Source of the DNA: Reticulitermes speratus
Taxonomy: Eukaryota; Arthropoda; Insecta; Blattodea; Rhinotermitidae
Assembly (NCBI GenBank): GCA_021186555.1
Contig: JAJKFL010000042.1
Location: 43,251,980 to 43,315,979 of the forward strand
DNA length: 64,000 nucleotides
Reading direction: 5' to 3'
Shown: positions 1 to 10,696 of the stretch, piece by piece
Position numbering within the stretch: the stretch's first letter is position 1
How the letters are laid out: every line of letters starts with the position of its first letter
The notes under the pieces: generated by a model
The model's database searches: none
What the model saw: the letters and a program-made list of their open reading frames with translations, nothing else
What the model was told of the DNA's origin: nothing
Program-made: the position numbers and the translations under genes

Positions 1-828
1 CAAAATGATCTGGGTTGGATCCAGTTCGCCGCCACTTAAGCTATAAAAACACTGTAATATCTCCCGCCTGAAAGTGGGACTAGAACCAGCCGCCGACATA
101 TATACGAGTATACCTCAGACAATGGACAGTGTCCAACGTAATATCCAGCAAGATGTTATCGCATACCTTTACCACACTTCTCTCCAAAAGTACAGTTCTG
201 AGTTTTATTATGGTGATCCATATTCCGTGTGTGGAGATTCTCTAGTTGTTAGCGTTTACGTAGTTGAGGGGTGTTAAAAACCGGCGCGTGTGTCTGATGA
301 GGCCCGACTACACTTTCAAACCAACCCGGTGTAACATATTATAGTTGCAGCAGAACGTATTGCGGTTGTGTGTTGACTCTGCGGCATGACGTCATAATAG
401 GGAACGCCGTTGTGATAGGCCGGTGTTAATCGTTGGTAGTCTCTAGAAACTTGTACAGGGTGTGAAAGCAATGAATTGTTATTATTGTTGTTATAATTAT
501 GTAATAAATGTAATGTGATTAGTCGTGAGGTTAAAGCAATGTCAAGAACATTTTGTATTGTAGTTCGTTTTCATTAGCTTAAAATTTTATATCACGGGTA
601 TCCAACCTGCTTTTCGCGGGCTGCATCCGATCCAAAAATTATGGTATAAATTATGTATATATGCTATAAAAATGACACAATACTTTGGGCGGTTATGTAT
701 ACCACTTATTGTGATTTTCTACACGTGCGGTCCAAAAACCAGCCCAAAATACGGATGTCGACGTTTGACAGAAAAGTTTGGACACCCCTGCTTTATGTAC
801 TCAACTACTTCTATCAATTTTTCTCTGT
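1..828. other. No recognised feature
   Basis: AT-rich unique-looking DNA. Short open frames at 74-277 and 653-886 resemble no family I know and have no splice or start context. Nothing else is supported. Confidence 0.5.
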
Positions 829-1050
829 GACGTGGCTTAGGTGGTTAGTCGCCGGCGTCTCCGCGGAGGCCTGGGTTCAATCCTAGGCCGATCGATGTGG
901 GATTTGTGGTGGATATGGTGGAACTGGGACAAGCTTTTATTTGAGCACATCTGTTTTCCCTGTCAGTATCATTCCACCATTGCGCCACACTTACTTGTCC
1001 GTCTATTACCAACGCTGTATAGTCTTAGCCTTTGACAGTGTTGTTAAACA
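829..1050 (+). repeat. tRNA-derived SINE, family 4
   Basis: The head has a tRNA-like A-box region (GGCTTAGGTGGTTAGTCGCC) and a B-box-like GGGTTCAATCC. It is followed by the family body with GATTTGTGGTGGA, ACTGGGACAAG and a CATTCCACCA segment. The same body recurs at 30205, 58700 and, inverted, at 61602. The open frames across it are translated SINE. Confidence 0.75.
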
Positions 1051-1329
1051 ACACAGTAAGAATTTATTTTCCCTGTTTACTAAGGGGAAACGGACTGAAT
1101 ACGTACTGTTCTTCACACAGAGCAGGTTGTCTTAAATGGTGACGTTTGTTATGTACGGCAGGTGCCGGGTTCGTAGCTTGACCGAGATAGTGGCTGTCAT
1201 GTGTCTGGGTGTTCGCGATTTTTCGCCGTTCCAGTAGACATGCCGGAAAGGTACCTCAAGCTAGGCCACGACCACTTCCACAATCTTCACTGATGTTACC
1301 ATTTAACACTATACCGTTTGATCTACTGA

Positions 1330-1560
1330 CAGTGCCGCGGTAGCTCAGTCGGTTTTGCAAATCTGTTATGGAATGAATACCGACGGATGACGGATTGGAT
1401 ATGAGTTCCTGGCGGGAGCAAGAGACTTTTGTGTTCACATTTCACTGCCGGCTCCGGGTCCTACTCATCTCCTTATGTATTCTGTACCCGGGATTCTTTA
1501 CATGGAGGTAAAGCGGCCGGGACGTGAAACTAACAACTCTCATCCATCTATAACTTACAT
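1330..1560 (+). repeat. Degenerate tRNA-derived SINE, family 1
   Basis: A GCGGTAGCTCAGTCGGT head at 1335 and, further on, the body motif GTAAAGCGGCCGGGACGTG mark a diverged family 1 SINE. The B box is not clear. Confidence 0.55.
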
Positions 1561-1745
1561 TAATAAATGTTTTAGTATGGCGTATGGCACATATTTGTGT
1601 AAAGATCGAAACACAGTTCAGTACGTAAATAAATAAATAAACTTACACCTATACCAGGGTGGAAAATTGTTGAGTTTTACCTCTATCATTCTATAATGTT
1701 TCACGATATGATATTTAATTAGTCACAGTGTCAAATTTACTGTTT

Positions 1746-1987
1746 ATATAAACTGGATTGGTCACATCTTGCGTAGAAACTGCCTTCTGAAACACGTGAT
1801 TGAAGGAAAGTTAGAGGGAAGGATAGAAATGACGGGAAGACGAGAGAGAAGACGTAAGCAGCCACTGGATGACCTTAAAGAAAAGAGAAGATACTGGAAA
1901 TTGAAAGAGGAAGCACTAGATCGCACCCTGTGGAGAACTCGCTTTGGAAGAGGCTACGGACCTGTCGTAAGACAGACTGCAGAATGA
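1746..1987 (+). pseudogene. Non-LTR retrotransposon (LINE) ORF2 C-terminal fragment
   Basis: The frame reads NWIGHILRRN at about 1751, then KHVIEGK, a basic stretch, LDDLKEKRRYWKLKEEALD and FGRGYGPVVRQTAE before a stop at 1985-1987. This is the extreme C-terminus of a LINE reverse-transcriptase ORF: WIGHILR followed by a basic segment is the usual post-RT tail. It lacks the endonuclease, the RT core and any start codon, so it is a 5'-truncated dead copy. The same tail occurs on the minus strand at 63430-63615. The clade is not assigned. Confidence 0.75.
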
Positions 1988-2547
1988 ATGAATGGCCCGC
2001 CATCCAAAATAGACACCCTTGACTGGGCTGTGCCATTGCCACATTTTCTGTACGCCCTGTCGCAATATCATTTCTGGATATATGGGGCACAGGCTTTGGC
2101 ACAGGGTTTCACTTCGCAGGCGCCAGTCTGTCACCAAATATGTACATGATCTAATGTTTGAGATTCTGATTTATTGATCAACAATTACGCCAGAGAATGT
2201 TGCACTGGAGGGCAAGTTCCTATCATATGTAACACTAAACAGGCGGTAAGCGATATGCGTACCAAACCAGATGGTACGAAACTGATACGGCACGCATTTC
2301 TAATCTGTGATCACAGATTTCTTTCCGTGCTGCGTAATACATTGAACCTGCAAGTCCCTGTTGGTTAACTTTCCTCCGTTGTATCCCGAGTATTTAGTTT
2401 CAAAGAAATCCAGTTAAAGTACCCTGCACTCTGGAATACCCGGGGTAATGGTGGGGAGGGGGTGCACGGATATTTGAGAGATACAGGTACTCCAAAATAT
2501 TTACTGTATTGACCCACTAAGAAAATGAAACCATAATTTTTCTATTA

Positions 2548-2732
2548 CAGTCAAACCCGGTTATAACGACATCGGTTTATGCGACATCTCGTCTATAACG
2601 TCATATGTCCCGTGGTACCAATTAATTCCTCACTGTTAACCATAGCATTTTACTCCTCGGTTATAACAACACTCGTTTATAACGACACAAAATATTCAGT
2701 CCCTTTCATGACGTTATAACCGAGTTCGACTG
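2548..2732. mobile_element. 185 bp pogo/Tigger-type MITE, copy 1
   Basis: The terminal inverted repeats start CAGTCAAACCCGGTTATAAC on the left and CAGTCGAACTCGGTTATAAC on the right (read inwards). TA dinucleotides flank both ends (2546-2547 and 2733-2734). CAGT ends with a TA duplication are the Tc1/mariner pogo/Tigger pattern. There is no coding capacity. A second copy of the same length lies at 53284. Confidence 0.85.
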
Positions 2733-2929
2733 TATTCACATAACACATACATTTCTTACAGTAGACGCGTGTTGTTTACGTAAACAGTCGGTGATTTGTT
2801 TGTGCTGAGGATTTTGTTTGAGCGGCGGCGCTCAGTCACGTTAGTTCCCACCTTGTTAAGCCATTCGTAACTTAGAGCGTGCACCGATACTCCGCAAACC
2901 TTAGAACTGAGAGTGCATTGTAATTGTTA

Positions 2930-3202
2930 AGTTGGCCGAGATAGCACAGTCGGCATAGCGACTCGCTACGAGCTGGACGCTCCGGGGATCGAATCCCGGT
3001 GGGGGCGAGATTTTCCGCGACCGGCCCTGGGGCCCACCCAGCCTCCTGTAAAATCGGTACCGGGTCTCTTTCGCGGGGGTAAAGCGGCCGGGGCGTGGAG
3101 TTGACCACCCACCCTCATCTAGTGCCGGGGTTAAAGAAAGAGTAGATTTGTACCAGTTCTCCCTAGAACGGGCCTTCATGGCCCGTTCTAGGGAGAACTT
3201 GT
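2930..3202 (+). repeat. tRNA-derived SINE, family 1, with palindromic tail
   Basis: The tRNA-like head (GATAGCACAGTCGG, then GGGGATCGAATCCC) runs into the conserved body CACCCAGCCTCCTGTAAAA, GGTAAAGCGGCCGGGGCGTG and CACCCTCATCTAGTGCCG. The 3' end is unusual: 3155-3174 and 3180-3199 form a perfect 20 bp inverted repeat around TTCAT. Confidence 0.85.
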
Positions 3203-3504
3203 AATTGTTAATTTTATTGTCGTTGCTCCTCGAAAGCTCTAGCTGCTATCTGTATGATGCTGACAAACAGATCATCCATATCATTCAGAAGGAAGGATAT
3301 TGCTGCTAGTGTCAATGTGACGTAATGTGCGTGGGTAAGTAACATGGACTGCAGGTGCTGTGATATAGTGTACTTTATACCGAGCACTAATCTTCATCTG
3401 TGCACTAATTTTACATTACAGAACATTAAGAAGTGCGACCTTTCTTTAGTTAAAGTCTGGATATCGTAGTGTCTATGTGTATATCGACTAGGCTACTGGC
3501 TGGT

Positions 3505-3765
3505 AGATCTGGGGTGAGATTGCCGGTAAGGAAAAGGATTTCTCTGTTCTTCAAACGTTCAAGGCGCATCTGGGAGCCAACCAGCCTCCTACTCGATGGC
3601 TACAGGTGGTTTTGCCCGATGAATACAGCGGCCGGAGCTTGAAGCTTAACACTCAGCTTTATCTAATGCCGAAGATAAGAATGATTGGAGCTAAACCTCT
3701 ATTCGTCCATATGTCTTCATGGGGTGGGCTGGGACAAGTTTTGTGTGTATATTGTACTTCTTTTA
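3505..3765 (+). repeat. Degenerate SINE, family 1
   Basis: Family body motifs are recognisable: AACCAGCCTCCTACTCGATGG, AGCGGCCGGAGC, ATCTAATGCCGAAG and a final TTCATGGGGTGGGCTGGGAC. The tRNA-like head is badly eroded. Confidence 0.5.
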
Positions 3766-4089
3766 TTTTCAGAGCAATTTCCTATACGTTTGTTTCACAT
3801 GGAACATGATCAGGGAAACCATTTAACAGTAAGTGTGGAAACGTGCGGATGGTTGTGCCACGTGTGTTGTTAAATAACTTGTTTCTCTGAAGACGACTTC
3901 TGTGATTGAAACCTGTCGTAAATTCCATCCCAAACAAAGACGGTCACAATTTGTAAGGATGTTGTGATGGCATGTTTATTGCATAAACACTGTAGGTGTT
4001 GGAGAACAGGTTGCAGAGGGAAATGATGTAAGAGGAGGCCGGAGAAAATCACGTAAAGAGGAGCTTTATATTATGAAGATCGACTTGGA

Positions 4090-4430
4090 GGATGATGAGA
4101 TAGGGTGGGGCAATTACCACTCACGTAGAGAAATTTTAGTTGTGAAACCTGATTGAAAGTTACCTCTTGAGTGATCTAGAGACAGATGGATTGATAATAT
4201 TAAAATGGATATGAAATAAATCGGGCGTGACAATTTGGATTGCATTCGTAAGACTTGGCACTGGGATTGTTGGTCTTTGTGAAAACGATAATGAGTCTCT
4301 GGGGTTTCAGGAAAGGAGACTTTCTGGCACTGTCAGAAGGATTACTAGCCTCAGGATGAAATTACTAAGTTTGAGAAAGTGTCACAATCATTTTGCATTA
4401 CTTCGACATTGCTTATAGAGGTCTGAGAGA
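4090..4430 (+). pseudogene. Degenerate LINE 3' tail
   Basis: At about 4183 the sequence reads RDRWIDNIKMDMK with a stop, then IGRDNLDC. This is a decayed version of the RRRWEDNIKMDLKE motif at the C-terminus of a common LINE. Frameshifts and stops are present. Confidence 0.55.
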
Positions 4431-4439
4431 CAGTGAATT

Positions 4440-5165
4440 TGGTTTCATTAAGTAAGGTGACTTTCTTGACGGCGATAGCGACTGCTAGCTTCTTCACAAG
4501 CATTCTGCTCAAAAAAGTTACATAAGTTAGTTAGGTTGTGTGTCGCTGCCAATTCACGTTACTGAATGCTACTGGATCCAAAAGTTTTGAGAGAACAAGA
4601 TGGCCGCTTCTGGTTTCCGGCGCGGTGCTGTCTGTGTACAAACAAATGCCAAATCTTTCTCTTCCCCATCCGTCATTTTCTGATGGACGCCACATAAATG
4701 GACGCCACATAGATGGACGCGGAAGTTCGCACAAGATTGATATCATTCCTCTCTTGTACAGAAGATCTCTTCTTCTTATTGCTCTTGTTATTGGTTTATG
4801 AGTGCGCCTGTTTGCTATTTCGCCTTGCTCCTAATTCTGAGGAAGACTTATGACTTGTTTTCTGAGTAAACCCAAGATATTCTCTTCTCCTGACAAAGTT
4901 TTGTTACAACTTGCGGTCATTTTGAAGGGAAACGAAGCAGCAGGCAATAGCAGCGGTATATTTTACTTTTTTATTCTCATTAAAAGATAGACGTTAGCTT
5001 CTGAGCACGTGAAAAATAAAGTTTTGGAGGAAACGACGTCACTTTGTCCTCGTGAAACAGCTTCAAACTTGGATGTTAGAAACTTGATGTATCCTGATGC
5101 ACTGTAAATCTGTAACACGTACTTAACGAACTTCAGACTAAAATAAATATACACTGTAATTAAAG
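4440..5165. other. No recognised feature
   Basis: Unique-looking DNA. A short direct repeat GGACGCCACATA occurs at about 4685-4710. Open frames near 4538-4801 show no known motif. Confidence 0.4.
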
Positions 5166-5171
5166 AGTAAT

Positions 5172-5455
5172 CGGCGGCCGGGATAACGTAGTCGATGTAG
5201 AGATTCGCTAAGGGCTGGACGGTCCGGGGTTCGAACCCGATGGGGGGGAGATTCTCCTTACCCTTCCAGACCGACCCCAAGACCCACCCAGCCTCCTGTA
5301 AAATGAGTACGGGGACTCTTTCCCGGGGGTAAAGCGGCCCGGTCGTGGCGTCAAGCACCCACCCACTTCTAGCGCCCAGGTTAAAGGAAGGGTAGAAATT
5401 TACCTCTATCTCTGTCCTGTGTCTTCATGGCATGTTGTAGGGTGAAATTAACTTT
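5172..5455 (+). repeat. tRNA-derived SINE, family 1
   Basis: It has the head GGCCGGGATAACGTAGTCG, B-box GGGGTTCGAACCC at about 5224, and the family body CACCCAGCCTCCTGTAAAA and GGTAAAGCGGCCCGGTCGTG. It ends in CATGTTGTAGGGTGAA. Confidence 0.8.
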
Positions 5456-5546
5456 CATAAAGGTAGAGTTCGTACCTTGCAGAGGACAGAGTTTATTTCC
5501 ATTAGAGAGACCCATCAGTGAATACTGTATCTGGAAATTATCATAT

Positions 5547-5584
<38 letters not shown>
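5547..5584. repeat. (AT)n microsatellite
   Basis: An uninterrupted TA run of about 38 bp directly precedes the next SINE. It may be the target or a slippage product of an insertion site. Confidence 0.9.
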
Positions 5585-5585
<1 letters not shown>

Positions 5586-5870
5586 GGGCCGGGATAGCTC
5601 AGTCGGTATAGCGACTCGCTACGGGCTGGACGGTCCGGGGATCGAACCCCGGTGGGGGCGAGATTTTCCGCACCTGTCCAGACCGGCCGTGGGGCCCACC
5701 CAGCCTCCTATAAAATGGGTACCGGGTCTCTTTCCCGGGTGTAAAGCGGCCGGGGCGTGGAGTTGACCACCCACCCTCATCTAGTGCCGAGGTTAAAGAA
5801 AGAGTAGAGCTATACCTCTACTCCCCCTCTGGGCCTTCATGACCTGTTCTAGGGTGAACTTTACCCTTTA
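5585..5870 (+). repeat. tRNA-derived SINE, family 1 (well preserved)
   Basis: It has an intact-looking tRNA-like head: A box TAGCTCAGTCGGTATAGCG and B box GGGGATCGAACCCC. The body is CACCCAGCCTCC, GTAAAGCGGCCGGGGCGTGG, CACCCTCATCTAGTGCC, and it ends GACCTGTTCTAGGGTGAACTTT. It is one of the best family 1 copies here and usable as a reference. Confidence 0.88.
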
Positions 5871-5894
5871 CACATATATATGTACAGTGTGTAA

Positions 5895-7828
5895 ACAAAA
5901 TTTAGGGTTTATAATGTCTAACCTGTTAGTACGTTAGCAACCACTAGGTTTATAATGTCTAACCTGTTAGTACGTGTAGCAACCACTAGGTTTATAATGT
6001 CTAACCTGTTAGTACGTTGGCAACCACTAGGTTTATAATGTCTAACCTGTTAGTACGTGTAGCAACCACTAGGTTTATAATGTCTAACCTGTTAGTACGT
6101 TACCAACCACTAGGTTTATAATGTCTAACCTGTTAGTACGTTAGCAACCACTAGGTTTATAATGTCTAACCTGTTAGTACGTGTAGCAACCACTAGGTTT
6201 ATAATGTCTAACCTGTTAGTACGTTAGCAACCACTAGGTTTATAATGTCTAACCTGTTAGTACGTTAGCAACCACTAGGTTTATAATGTCTAACCTGTTA
6301 GTACGTTAGCAACCACTAGGTTTATAATGTCTAACCTGTTAGTACGTGTAGCAACCACTAGGTTTATAATGTCTAACCTGTTAGTACGTGTAGCAACCAC
6401 TAGGTTTATAATGTCTAACCTGTTAGTACGTGTAGCAACCACTAGGTTTATAATGTCTAACCTGTTAGTACGTGTAGCAACCACTACGTTTATAATGTCT
6501 AACCTGTTAGTACGTTAGCAACCACTAGGTTTATAATGTCTAACCTGTTAGTACGTTAGCAACCACTAGGTTTATAATGTCTAACCTGTTAGTACGTGTA
6601 GCAACCACTAGGTTTATAATGTCTAACCTGTTAGTACGTGTAGCAACCACTAGGTTTATAATGTCTAACCTGTTAGTACGTGTAGCAACCACTAGGTTTA
6701 TAATGTCTAACCTGCTAGTACGTGTAGCAACCACTAGGTTTATAATGTCTAACCTGTTAGTACGTGTAGCAACCACTAGGTTTATAATGTCTAACCTGTT
6801 AGTACGTTAGCAACCACTAGGTTTATAATGTCTAACCTGTTAGTACGTGTAGCAACCACTAGGTTTATAATGTCTAACCTGTTAGTACGTTACCAACCAC
6901 TAGGTTTATAATGTCTAACCTGTTAGTACGTTAGCAACCACTAGGTTTATAATGTCTAACCTGTTAGTACGTGTAGCAACCACTAGGTTTATAATGTCTA
7001 ACCTGTTAGTACGTGTAGCAACCACTAGGTTTATAATGTCTAACCTGTTAGTACGTGTAGCAACCACTAGGTTTATAATGTCTAACCTGTTAGTACGTGT
7101 AGCAACCACTAGGTTTATAATGTCTAACCTGTTAGTACGTGTAGCAACCACTAGGTTTATAATGTCTAACCTGTTAGTACGTGTAGCAACCACTAGGTTT
7201 ATAATGTCTAACCTGTTAGTACGTGTAGCAACCACTAGGTTTATAATGTCTAACCTGTTAGTACGTGTAGCAACCACTAGGTTTATAATGTCTAACCTGC
7301 TAGTACGTGTAGCAACCACTAGGTTTATAATGTCTAACCTGTTAGTACGTGTAGCAACCACTAGGTTTATAATGTCTAACCTGTTAGTATGTTAGCAACC
7401 ACTAGGTTTATAATGTCTAACCTGTTAGTACGTGTAGCAACCACTAGGTTTATAATGTCTAACCTGTTAGTACGTTACCAACCACTAGGTTTATAATGTC
7501 TAACCTGTTAGTACGTTAGCAACCACTAGGTTTATAATGTCTAACCTGTTAGTACGTGTAGCAACCACTAGGTTTATAATGTCTAACCTGTTAGTACGTG
7601 TAGCAACCACTAGGTTTATAATGTCTAACCTGTTAGTACGTGTAGCAACCACTAGGTTTATAATGTCTAACCTGTTAGTACGTGTAGCAACCACTAGGTT
7701 TATAATGTCTAACCTGTTAGTACGTTAGCAACCACTAGGTTTATAATGTCTAACCTGTTAGTACGTGTAGCAACCACTAGGTTTATAATGTCGAACCTGT
7801 TAGTACGTGTAGCAACCACTAGGGTTAA
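5895..7828. repeat. Satellite A: 42 bp tandem array, about 46 units, inside a piggyBac-type MITE tail
   Basis: The unit (about 42 bp, with 41 bp variants) contains TTTATAATGTCTAACCTG, TTAGTACGTGTAGCAACC and ACTAGG. Variants at the GTGTAGC site (GTTAGC, GTTACC, GTTGGC) mark 41 bp units. Because 42 is divisible by three, both strands stay open as 14-residue repeats; these frames are not genes. The array ends ACTAGGG-TTAA at 7825-7828, matching the right end of the dispersed TTAA-flanked element. The unit aligns with that element's 3' tail (compare 50215-50261). Confidence 0.95.
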
Positions 7829-7884
7829 CGCTCTGATTAATGAATGAAGATAAGTTTCCGCTTATAATAAAGTCTGGTTAATCT

Positions 7885-8110
7885 TTATTTTAGGCTTCCG
7901 CCGCGATGTTAAGATCCGCGCTCTTCTGGGATATTACGCAGCATCGAGTGGTAATCCTTTACCGACGTTTCGGAACAACGTATCGGTCCCATCTTCAAGG
8001 ATCATGAAGTCCAAGAAGAAAAATATGGGACTGATAAGTTGATAATAAGAATTACCACACGGCGCTGCATTATATCGCAGAAGAACGCAGATCTCTTTAA
8101 TCTTGTTTGG
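7885..8110 (-). mobile_element. Penelope-like (PLE) terminal relic with hammerhead-like hairpin
   Basis: It belongs to a dispersed family marked by GGCTTCCGCCGCGATGTT, TTCTGGGATATTACGC and CCGACGTTTCGG. On the minus strand the RNA would read a CUUGAAGA box, U, stem GGGAC/GUUCC (7986-7990 with 7972-7976), GAAAC and GUC. Related ends occur at 26300 and 51880. Assignment to PLE is inference from the hammerhead motif; no RT is seen. Confidence 0.55.
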
Positions 8111-8221
8111 GAAATAACAGTTCTTGATCCCGAGATTAATAGGATAACAAATACGTTCAGCGCGAAACATTTTTGTGTCTTTTTTACCCCAAAATAATAC
8201 ATATATAAATGAGTACATTTT

Positions 8222-8420
8222 GCTGTCCAGACCGACTCTGAGGTCCACCCAGCCTCCTACTGAATGTTTACCGTTGGTTTCTTTCCCGGGATAAAGTGGC
8301 CGGGGCGTGAAATTGACCACTCACCTCCACCTAGCTCCGAGGTTAAGAATGAGTGGAGCATTACTCCTCCTCCCTCTATGTACCTTAACGTCGTGGACTG
8401 GGACAACTTTCTGTTTTACC
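8222..8420 (+). repeat. SINE family 1, 5'-truncated
   Basis: Only the body is present: CCACCCAGCCTCCTACTGAA, ATAAAGTGGCCGGGGCGTGAA and CCTCCACCTAGCTCCGAGG. The tRNA-like head is missing. Confidence 0.7.
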
Positions 8421-9456
8421 ACATTCTCCGCATGCGCAGCCTGTCGCTGCAAATCGCAAGTGTTTCAACACAAACCTCTCCTGTCACTTTTTATAACGCT
8501 GCGGTCCAGTGTTATCTGTCATCTCGTATCGTAATAAGGAGCTGTGGTGCCGTTGTGTTCAGTGTCACAGTTACACGCTTCTCGTGATAGGCTACTGGTA
8601 CAGTTAGTTCCATTAATTGAGCAGCAGCACGATCCACAGAATGATCACTGCGTTCAAGAAACAGAATTCCCAAGATTTCCATCAACACGTTTTATTTTTG
8701 TATAACACGGAAAGCTCCATATGCTGCGAAGGAAACACGTAAGTTGCTGTAGCGCTGTGACCTCGATTCCAATGTAGGTGTAGACACAAAGGGATAAATG
8801 TTAAATTCTGATTGGTTAAACGTAGTACTTTCCATTCATTACATTGCAGTCTGTACAAAATATCACTTTTATTTTTGTATATCTCTCTTCCTGGTGCATT
8901 TCGTAACGAAAGGTGTCTTCGCCTCTTCGCTCATGTCAGCGGGCGTCTCGGTAGGATTAGGTAACACGCGACGTTAAGAAGATCTAACTGCAGTGGCTGT
9001 GAACATTGTCGTATTGCGGGGTGTGACGCCGTGTAGTCGTGTAGAAATTGAGATATATTTCAGGCGAACATAGTGCTGTAGTCTTCAGAGTACAAGAGAT
9101 GGAGTAAAGGTGGATGCAGTACACTTGTCCAACAAGTTGCCAAATTGCTGTCAGTCCGCATGACGTTACGTCTCAGAAGAAGGTGATTTTATCTAGTTAC
9201 GTTGTTTGTTACGCTTTGGAGAACATTTTGTTTAAAATTGCTATTTGTACAATTAAAGATTTTACTTTCGTTTAAAGGTAAAGATAAAGGTGTAGTCTTT
9301 GACTGTAGCATAGATAACCGATCCACCACCCCCCTGCGATTCGGTAAATGGGGCCCCTTTTTAATTATTAGCGACGTTACGCCCAGATCTCATAACGGGG
9401 ATCCAGAATACTCACTTCTGTCAGAGCAAGACAGAAAATGTAGTATAAACGTAACA
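8421..9456. other. Mostly unassigned; PLE-like remnant near 9005
   Basis: GTGTGACGCCGTGTAGTCGTGTAG at about 9020 matches the GACACCGTGTAGTCTGGTAG end of the PLE-like family. The rest shows nothing recognisable. Short open frames at 8264-8587 and 9202-9501 have no family motif. Confidence 0.4.
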
Positions 9457-9949
9457 TTGAGGCGCGTTCGCGTAACCATTATTGCCCTGCAAAAACAATA
9501 ATCATTAAATATTCTAAGTTTCTGTAGTATTAATTATCCAGCATGCAAAGCGCATGCGCCGTATTATATTGTCATCTGTGGCCTGTCTGGCTCTACCATA
9601 TTTTTCCACATTATCTCATAAACAGCACGATATTCGGAAAAAGTTATTTACTACAAAATGGTGTTTTTGATTTTCTCTACAACTTTTGTCTGAAACATTT
9701 CCCATTCTAAGAAGAATTGAGCGAGATATTATCATAAAGGCACATAGGTATTCGTGTAAAGTACCCGTTATTCTTGTCATATTTAAAGAAACCTAATTTT
9801 CGCAACAAATTTTCGAATGATACTCAAACATCTGATTTCATGAAAATTCATTCAGTGGGATCAGAGTTGTTCCATGCTGATGGACAGACGGACAGGCAGA
9901 CATGACGAAGCTAATAGTCGCTTTTTGCAATTTTGCGAAAGCGTCTCAA
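9457..9949 (+). mobile_element. ~490 bp MITE-like element, copy 1
   Basis: Imperfect terminal inverted repeats: TTGAGGCGCGTTCGC on the left and TTGAGACGCTTTCGC read inward from the right. Internal landmarks are CATGCAAAGCGCATGCGCC, GTGGCCTGTCTGGCTCTACC, TTGAGCGAGATATT and ACAGACGGACAGGCAGACATG. Other copies: 17752-18243 (inverted), 20600-20915 (partial) and 36816-37312. No transposase is encoded; the superfamily is unassigned. Confidence 0.75.
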
Positions 9950-10169
9950 AATTCTCACTCGCTGTACCAATTATGAGACCCTCTCTTACAAGAATAAAAT
10001 ACGCACGTGGAGTCGCCGCTGAGAGAACCGCAAATCTAACCGTCAGTAACAGAGCACTTTCGGTGTGGCCACTCTTTACTGAATCTAGCCGGTTCCGTTT
10101 TGTGCACGAAAAACCACGAGTGCGAGATACGACCACCACCAAGCAAAGACTTTAAATGAACATGAAACA

Positions 10170-10312
10170 TTAATGGCCGTGCTACGGCTGAGGCAGGTAC
10201 TGAGGACCGGGTTCGAACCTAGGCCCGTCAGTGTGTGATTTGTGATGGACCACGCAATAACGGGACAGATTTTTGTCCCGGAACCGAACCAAGATTCTTC
10301 AGTCCTCCTGCC
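10170..10312 (+). repeat. SINE family 4 fragment
   Basis: The head GGCCGTGCTACGGCTGAGG, B-box-like GGGTTCGAACC, then GATTTGTGATGGACCA and GGGACAGATTTTTGTCCCGG match family 4 copies at 58700 and 30205. Confidence 0.65.
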
Positions 10313-10429
10313 CATTGCATAATTACTGTACTGGTTACTGATTTTTTGAAAGACACTTCAGTTTATCAGAATAAATTGTCACGAATTTTACGATTATTTT
10401 AGAATGATTGATCGGAAAGGGATATTGAA

Positions 10430-10560
10430 CGGAACGTTCGTTGTATAATTTGGTACCCTGAGCCGCCATTAACCTGGACGGACTGAGGAAGACAACGAAA
10501 TTTTAGAATATCAGGTATGGCGGCCGAGGTTTGCCCGCGGGACCTCCCGGGAAAGAAGCA
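10430..10560. repeat. Fragment of dispersed repeat family 5
   Basis: CTGGACGGACTGAGGAAGACAACGAA matches the GGGACTGAGGAAAAAGACGAAA stretch of the family at 35430-35655. This short remnant is weakly supported. Confidence 0.35.
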
Positions 10561-10590
10561 GCAGTGCCAGAGAGACAACTTCGTTAGACG

Positions 10591-10620
10591 TTTATTATTA
10601 TTATTATTATTATTATTATA
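10591..10620. repeat. (TTA)n microsatellite
   Basis: About ten tandem TTA/ATT triplets. Confidence 0.9.
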
Positions 10621-10696
10621 TTACACAATCTTCCTTCTACCCTGAAGATTGGGACGCAATTTGCTTTTAAACGATGGTAGCTGTGTACAAATAATC

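Noticed and set aside
2901..3179. 92-codon minus-strand protein
   Set aside because: It is the translation of a SINE body; similar peptides appear at every family 1 SINE.
5585..5670. Functional tRNA gene
   Set aside because: A and B boxes are present but the sequence continues into the SINE body and the same unit occurs more than 20 times; acceptor stem pairing is lacking.
6915..7395. 147-148 codon frames on both strands
   Set aside because: Translation of 42 bp satellite units (14-residue repeats on each strand); no gene-like context.
5895..7828. CRISPR-like array
   Set aside because: Units abut without unique spacers in a eukaryotic setting; it is a satellite.
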